The position numbers and the translations under genes were made by a program. The notes beneath the pieces were generated by a model, which searched no databases, had not been told where the DNA came from, and saw only the letters and a program-made list of their open reading frames with translations. This document shows, piece by piece, positions 59,355 to 64,000 of a DNA stretch of 64,000 nucleotides (positions are counted from its first letter, which is position 1; the number at the start of each line of letters is the position of its first letter). Origin of the DNA: Bryobacter sp. (lineage in GTDB: Bacteria > Acidobacteriota > Terriglobia > Bryobacterales > Bryobacteraceae); contig JALHNI010000013.1 in assembly GCA_022843605.1 (NCBI GenBank), forward strand, positions 1 through 64,000, read 5' to 3'.

Positions 59355-62300
59355 TTACGGAATTGCAATGGCCTGAATCGGACCAGCAGAATCGCCCGAC
59401 ACGATCCGGTGGTAGAGCACCCTGCCCGGCAGCGCTGGAATGGTGATCGTCCAGTCACCGGTGGCGGGAGTGATACCTTCACCCGCATAACGGAAGGGGG
59501 CCCGTTCGTCGAACTGCGGGGCGGCTACGCGGCAGGCTTCAGCCCTCGGCGTGCAATGGAACTGATCCGGCGTGCCAAACTCCTCATAGCCAAACTCAAC
59601 GTAACTACTACCCGAACTGCGAATCTGCACCGGGACGAAGGTGGTACGGTTCACCGAATCCTCCGGCCACGGCGGAAGTTTCATCCATACCGGCATCGAA
59701 TAGACTCCTTCGACGTTGAACGCGGTGGAGGTGATGGCCCTGCCATTGGGAAATGGTTTCGCCCGGCTGTAGACGTATTGGGAACCGGGACGGGTTAACC
59801 CGTAGCCGAGCCGGCGTTGCATCAGTCCCGCCGGATCGTCGTGGTCAATGCGGAGCTGCATGATCTGCGCCAGCACGGAAGAACCAGCGAAGGCGCAAAG
59901 AGTCCGGTAAGAAATTTGCGAAGCATGGCACCGGTTGAATGATACATCGAGGCCGGGGGCCACCACATAGAAATCGCCAACCGCGGAGTTGGCCCGGCAC
60001 TCTCCAGCGTGCTGCGCATAACAAAAACGCCACTGGTCAGCATCGGTGAGAGTATCACCCAATTCTGGCGCACTCTTCTCTTTCAGTAAGTAGCGGCCTA
60101 CCCACACCACCAGCGGGCTTCGTTTCGGATCGTACTGGCCAGAGATGGCGTTCGCTTTATAAACCGCATTGGTCCCGGGCTGCAATAGCGCGGTATAGGT
60201 TTTGCCGATGGTCCCACCAAACACCTCAGCCGCCAACCCCAGCGAAGGATTCGGGTGCCGCCAATCCGTCGCAAAGCGTTTCTCAAAGTCGACGGCGGCG
60301 GACCCGCCTACCGCGATATACGATTGCACCGAGCCAGGGTCCTCGCTCGATAGGCCAGCAAAGCGTGGCCACTGCGCGAAGCGTGCGGTCTCTCGTTGGC
60401 CAAAGCCGGAGGGCGGAACGTCGTAGCGTGACACATACCCGTTGGTTCCAATCCCGGCATAGGTATGGTTGCCGCTAGCGAGCAATTCATACGAAGCGTG
60501 CCCGCGCGTTAGATTTTGGTCTTCCACTAAGTAAGTGCCCGACTGCGGGTCATAAAGCTGGCTACAGGAACAGCAGGAGCCCCTCGGTGTCATGCGTAAG
60601 CTCCAATTAGCCGCGTGTACCGCCTGCCCCGGTGAATTCGCACAGCCTCTCCCGCGCGCGTTCGCCGCCACACAGCAGTAGCCGGGTGCCGCATCGCGTA
60701 ACAATACTAACTCCGCCCCGTTGCCGGCTAGGTTGGTACGCCGGACGACCATCAAATGCTCATCGTCACAAAAGCGGGCGGCGTCGTGGAAATCCTGCCC
60801 TTCATCCAATGGCACTCCCACCCAGGAACGCGAAGGATCGCCGGGACAGGGGTACTGCAACTTTTCCACCGCCGTTGCCACCGCCGAACAAGGCTCTCGC
60901 GAAATCCGCACGGTGACACAGTTATTGCCCACCGCACCAACGTCCTTCCAGCGCTGGGGCAGGTCCGCCGGGCAGGCTCCTTCGTAGGAGCCATCGTACA
61001 GGCCCGGAAGTACCGTATTGGTGCTGAAAGTGCCGCCCCTTTTCAAAGAGGTAATTGGCGTCTCGAACGGGCCGCCGAAGCGGCTATTCACGTTGTTGTT
61101 GCGCAGGCCGTTGTTGATTACCAGAATCCGGTCCGCCGCAATGGCGATGGCGTGGCATCCGCCGCCGAGAGAACCTGGGCCACCGCCATTCAAGGTATTC
61201 CAACCCCGCACAAAAGTGCCGTTATTGGCGTTGAATACGAATATCCAGCAGGGCGTTTCGCCCCCCCCAACATTGGCCGTAAAAAACACCGCGTAACGGC
61301 TGGCGAAGCCCGCAAATATTAACCCGGTGGATAAACTGCCCCACTGCGTTTCATCATAGGTGGACTTAGTGATAATCTGTGACCGCAAGTCTTTACCCGT
61401 GGACGCCCGGTTCATATTCTCCCAGGTGAGATTCGCGGTGCCCGTCGCTGGCGTCGAGTCCGGTGCAGAATTCCAAAACGCCCCGCTATTCTCCCGGTAA
61501 TCTCCCGTGTAGGTCAGCCGGAAAATCGCCGTTGAACCACCCTGGGTTTTGAGTCCGGTATAGAATACATTCGGATTGTCCGTTTCAAAGGTGGGTGCGT
61601 TGGGCCCGGCGATCTCAGCTAAGGCGTTGGGTAAATCGGCGCTCGTATGGCCAGCAATCGACGCGGGCTGCTTAATCAGCGCCAATAGCCGCGCCTCAGG
61701 TTCACTCTCGCCGACAAAATAAAGCCGTCCGCCGCTTTCAAACATGTACGAAAACAAGCACAACCGTCCCACGATGGTTCGTCCGAGAGGCGCTCCGTGA
61801 CGGTCTACCGTGGTCCCTACCGGGGTGATCGAGCAGCCCGAGTTCGCTCCCTGGTGCATGATGAACGATTTCGCCAGACGATAACTCGCCGAGAGGCGCA
61901 CTGTACCGGTGTCCGTAGTCTTGCGAATCCGGAAGCCGAGTCCCGCGAACCGGTAGTTGTTCTCCGCCAGGGTAAGTGATTCCTCAATGGTCAATTTGGT
62001 CTGCGAGGTGACGGCGGTGATGGTGCAATAGTTATTCGCACAGGCCGGCGAGGAATTCGCCACATAGAGCTTGGATCCTGCCGCCCATTCCACATGAAAC
62101 CGCGATTTGGCCGACTGTGAGTTGGCATTGATTGCATTACCACCGTCGTCCTTGACGAGCGTTACCTGGTGGCCCGCAATCGCGACGGCACCCACACTGG
62201 AGAAGAACTCCCGCGAAATTACTTTTCCCCATCCCGCGAACAGAGGATTCGGATAACTCTGAGGAAGTAATCCCAGTGAAGCCGCGGAGCCCGTGGGTAA

Positions 62301-63257
62301 GCTGAGCTCGATGGAGTTAGTCCGGCAAGTCTGTCCGGAATCGACCGACAAACAGACCGCAATCGTCCGGTTGACACTATCCGGATGCGTCGCGTTGCCG
62401 AAAAGCCGGATAGCCAGATCAGTGACGGGATGTCCTGGCGTGGCAATATTATTCCACCCACCCCAGGTCAACGCGTCCGCGGAGTTGATGGGGAGAAAGA
62501 TGGGTCCCGTCGATGCCGTGGCCGCTAGTGAAGACGTGTTTCCGCTGGTTATGTTGTTGGTGTTGGTCCAGCCCGCGCCGCCAAAGAAGAGCCCGGGAGC
62601 GAAGCTATGTTGTGAGTTGGAAGAGTAGTCGCGCGGGTCGCCAATCCGGTAGATGGCCACGCCGCTTTGCGGATCGATCACTGGCTTCGAACGGTCGCTC
62701 CAATCGAAGTCCGGCACGCCGAAGTTGCCGTCCGCCGCGGGATGAAACGGGGGTGGTTCTGGGGTGAGGCCCGCGCTGGAAGCTGTGTTAAAGACAATGG
62801 TGGCGTCGCCACCCGTGCACGTGAGGCGCAACGCGTGCGCGGTTCCCGTTTCGAGGGCCCGCGAGTACATGCGGCCATCCAGGCCCGGTTCGGCTTTGCG
62901 CTGTCCGATCACCAGTGTCCGGTGACGCCCGTTCCTCAGGGCGCGATCATCGTGGCCGGCGGCCGGAAAGATCGCCGGATTTACGTCGTTGACCAGGGGG
63001 TCGAACGTTGCCACCAAACTCACCTCGACCCGGCACGGCTCATCGTCAGGTGTGTCGTACTCCACAATGCCTTGCGTGGCCGTGGTACCCACCAATGTCA
63101 CGTTGGTGGGACCCTGCGCCAGGGTGGGAATCTGCCAGGCCAGCAGGCAGGCGAAGAATAACAGAATGATCATGATGAAACTAGCTCCGATGTAGTGAGA
63201 CCGCTGGGTGGCCGAGGCCAAAGCATGTGAAATCGAGATCAACCGCCCGATTCTCAT
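59355..63257 (-). CDS. Very large secreted protein of unknown function
   Basis: About 1300 residues. The N-terminal region has a hydrophobic segment (IMIILLFFACLLAWQIPTLA) ending in AQG, a likely signal peptide after a longer n-region. The rest is soluble, with many Thr/Ser/Gly/Asn residues and beta-propeller-like stretches (YRIGDPRDYSSN, SRYDVPPSGF), and no known domain I can name. A Cys cluster (APGYCCVAANARGRGC, then GSCCSCSQLYDP) near residues 860-890 may bind metal or form disulfides. The ATG at 63257 is taken as start; GTG at 63311 and ATG at 63173 are alternatives. It ends 14 bases before the ligase gene on the same strand. Confidence 0.7.
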   Translation of the reverse strand: MRIGRLISISHALASATQRSHYIGASFIMIILLFFACLLAWQIPTLAQGPTNVTLVGTTATQGIVEYDTPDDEPCRVEVSLVATFDPLVNDVNPAIFPAAGHDDRALRNGRHRTLVIGQRKAEPGLDGRMYSRALETGTAHALRLTCTGGDATIVFNTASSAGLTPEPPPFHPAADGNFGVPDFDWSDRSKPVIDPQSGVAIYRIGDPRDYSSNSQHSFAPGLFFGGAGWTNTNNITSGNTSSLAATASTGPIFLPINSADALTWGGWNNIATPGHPVTDLAIRLFGNATHPDSVNRTIAVCLSVDSGQTCRTNSIELSLPTGSAASLGLLPQSYPNPLFAGWGKVISREFFSSVGAVAIAGHQVTLVKDDGGNAINANSQSAKSRFHVEWAAGSKLYVANSSPACANNYCTITAVTSQTKLTIEESLTLAENNYRFAGLGFRIRKTTDTGTVRLSASYRLAKSFIMHQGANSGCSITPVGTTVDRHGAPLGRTIVGRLCLFSYMFESGGRLYFVGESEPEARLLALIKQPASIAGHTSADLPNALAEIAGPNAPTFETDNPNVFYTGLKTQGGSTAIFRLTYTGDYRENSGAFWNSAPDSTPATGTANLTWENMNRASTGKDLRSQIITKSTYDETQWGSLSTGLIFAGFASRYAVFFTANVGGGETPCWIFVFNANNGTFVRGWNTLNGGGPGSLGGGCHAIAIAADRILVINNGLRNNNVNSRFGGPFETPITSLKRGGTFSTNTVLPGLYDGSYEGACPADLPQRWKDVGAVGNNCVTVRISREPCSAVATAVEKLQYPCPGDPSRSWVGVPLDEGQDFHDAARFCDDEHLMVVRRTNLAGNGAELVLLRDAAPGYCCVAANARGRGCANSPGQAVHAANWSLRMTPRGSCCSCSQLYDPQSGTYLVEDQNLTRGHASYELLASGNHTYAGIGTNGYVSRYDVPPSGFGQRETARFAQWPRFAGLSSEDPGSVQSYIAVGGSAAVDFEKRFATDWRHPNPSLGLAAEVFGGTIGKTYTALLQPGTNAVYKANAISGQYDPKRSPLVVWVGRYLLKEKSAPELGDTLTDADQWRFCYAQHAGECRANSAVGDFYVVAPGLDVSFNRCHASQISYRTLCAFAGSSVLAQIMQLRIDHDDPAGLMQRRLGYGLTRPGSQYVYSRAKPFPNGRAITSTAFNVEGVYSMPVWMKLPPWPEDSVNRTTFVPVQIRSSGSSYVEFGYEEFGTPDQFHCTPRAEACRVAAPQFDERAPFRYAGEGITPATGDWTITIPALPGRVLYHRIVSGDSAGPIQAIAIP

Positions 63258-63333
63258 GGCTAATTGTAACTGTTTTGGCGGGAAGACCTTTCGAACGGCC
63301 CCGCAGGACACGAAAAGATGAGCGGTGAATTAA

Positions 63334-64000
63334 CTAATACAAACCCGCCCAGGCATAGGCGTCGGTAACCGTTTTTGCACAAACCTCTAACTTATCCGGT
63401 ACCCCGGATTCACTCGCTGTGAACCATATTGTGCCTCGCGAAGCGTCCGTGCATGCGGGACGCGCGCCCTCCGGTCTGATCACCACCGCGCCTACCGCCG
63501 TCACTCGCGAAGTGGCCACTCCCGCCCCATCCTGAAACTGCAACAAATCCCGATCCTGTCCCGCTCCAGATTGAATGATCACCTGCGTTGATCCCGTCGT
63601 CGCTGTGGCATCTCGTACCAGTAGATCCGCCCCACCAGGCTCTGGCGCGCTCGTTCCCAGGCCTACCTTTCCGGAGCCGGTTGCCAGGAGGAAATTGCCA
63701 CTCGTTCCACTGCCCAGCGCGAAGCGATGAGCGCTCCCGTTTCCGCGCATCGCCAACCGGAACGCCGAGCCGGTAGCCGCCGAATCATTCCCCCACCAAG
63801 TCACCGTACCGCCTTCGTTCCAAGCGGAAAATCCACCAGTGGGCGTCCAGCGGAACCGCGCCATACCGTCAACCATCCATTGCGCCAGATCGCCGCTAAA
63901 ACCCGCTGGCGCGTTAATCCCCAGCATTGTCCCATTCGCTGATCCGCCACTGATCGCGCTCCCGAGGCCCAACAACGACGACGTCGCCGATCCGGGCGCC
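63334..64000 (-). CDS. Repetitive surface/fiber-like protein, C-terminal part
   Basis: The frame is open to the right edge, so the N-terminus is missing; about 222 residues are visible. Composition is Gly/Ala/Ser/Thr-rich with NAPAGFSGDLAQW, ADLLVRDATATTGSTQVIIQSGAGQDRDLLQFQ and a C-terminal block ACTDASRGTIWFTASESGVPDKLEVCAK. That last block, with paired Cys, is a tail seen in many large proteins of acidobacterial genomes. It may be a fiber or adhesin-like surface protein; no enzyme domain is visible. Confidence 0.7.
   Translation of the reverse strand, partial: APGSATSSLLGLGSAISGGSANGTMLGINAPAGFSGDLAQWMVDGMARFRWTPTGGFSAWNEGGTVTWWGNDSAATGSAFRLAMRGNGSAHRFALGSGTSGNFLLATGSGKVGLGTSAPEPGGADLLVRDATATTGSTQVIIQSGAGQDRDLLQFQDGAGVATSRVTAVGAVVIRPEGARPACTDASRGTIWFTASESGVPDKLEVCAKTVTDAYAWAGLY

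Overview
The window looks like part of a large secondary replicon (megaplasmid or chromid) of a high-GC soil bacterium, most likely an Acidobacteriota member of the Solibacter/Bryobacter group. This is inferred from several traits: a small protein with an STGPRTPEGKA motif common in that phylum, a PEP-CTERM protein with HAF repeats, an RPA-type plasmid replication initiator, and a Wzx/Wzy capsule locus. No rRNA, tRNA or CRISPR array was seen.

Positions 1-20 kb hold mixed-strand envelope-polysaccharide genes. They include an AlgI/AlgJ-like acetylation pair, two polyprenyl-type GT2 enzymes, a flippase, several GT4 enzymes and a GT-C membrane enzyme. There is a Gfo/Idh/MocA-SDR fusion protein, a PEP-CTERM protein, and a tightly coupled four-gene operon (polyprenyl sugar-phosphate transferase, HAD phosphatase, nucleotidyltransferase, and a CofD-like/GT2 fusion). 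A VanZ-like protein closes this part.

Positions 20-40 kb are an almost continuous minus-strand capsule operon. It runs from a Wza-like exporter and a Wzz/BY-kinase through Wzx, GT4, Wzy, GT4, Gmd, GT4, DUF362 and CapK-like genes. Past a single plus-strand acidobacterial hypothetical gene it continues with a bi-domain oxidoreductase, a heparinase-fold lyase, another GT4 and WecB.

Positions 40-55.5 kb form the replicon backbone. It contains a BrnT/BrnA pair with a perfect palindromic operator, a decayed antitoxin, the replication initiator with iteron-like repeats upstream, MazEF, a DUF433/DUF5615 pair, a ParA operon with inverted repeats embedded in the partner gene, and a tyrosine recombinase. 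Set into this backbone is a flagellar-filament module: FliD and a small coupled chaperone-like protein behind a sigma-28-type promoter, a TPR glycosyltransferase, a 910-residue flagellin, CsrA and FliW. No hook, basal-body, motor or export gene is in view, so this module must work with machinery encoded elsewhere.

Positions 55.5-64 kb return to surface functions: a frameshifted membrane protein, a GT4, an O-antigen ligase-type protein, a 1,300-residue secreted protein, and the 3' part of a repetitive protein that runs off the right edge. By eye, the plus strand is C-rich on the left and G-rich around 43-47 kb regardless of gene direction, which fits an origin near 42.6-43.0 kb.
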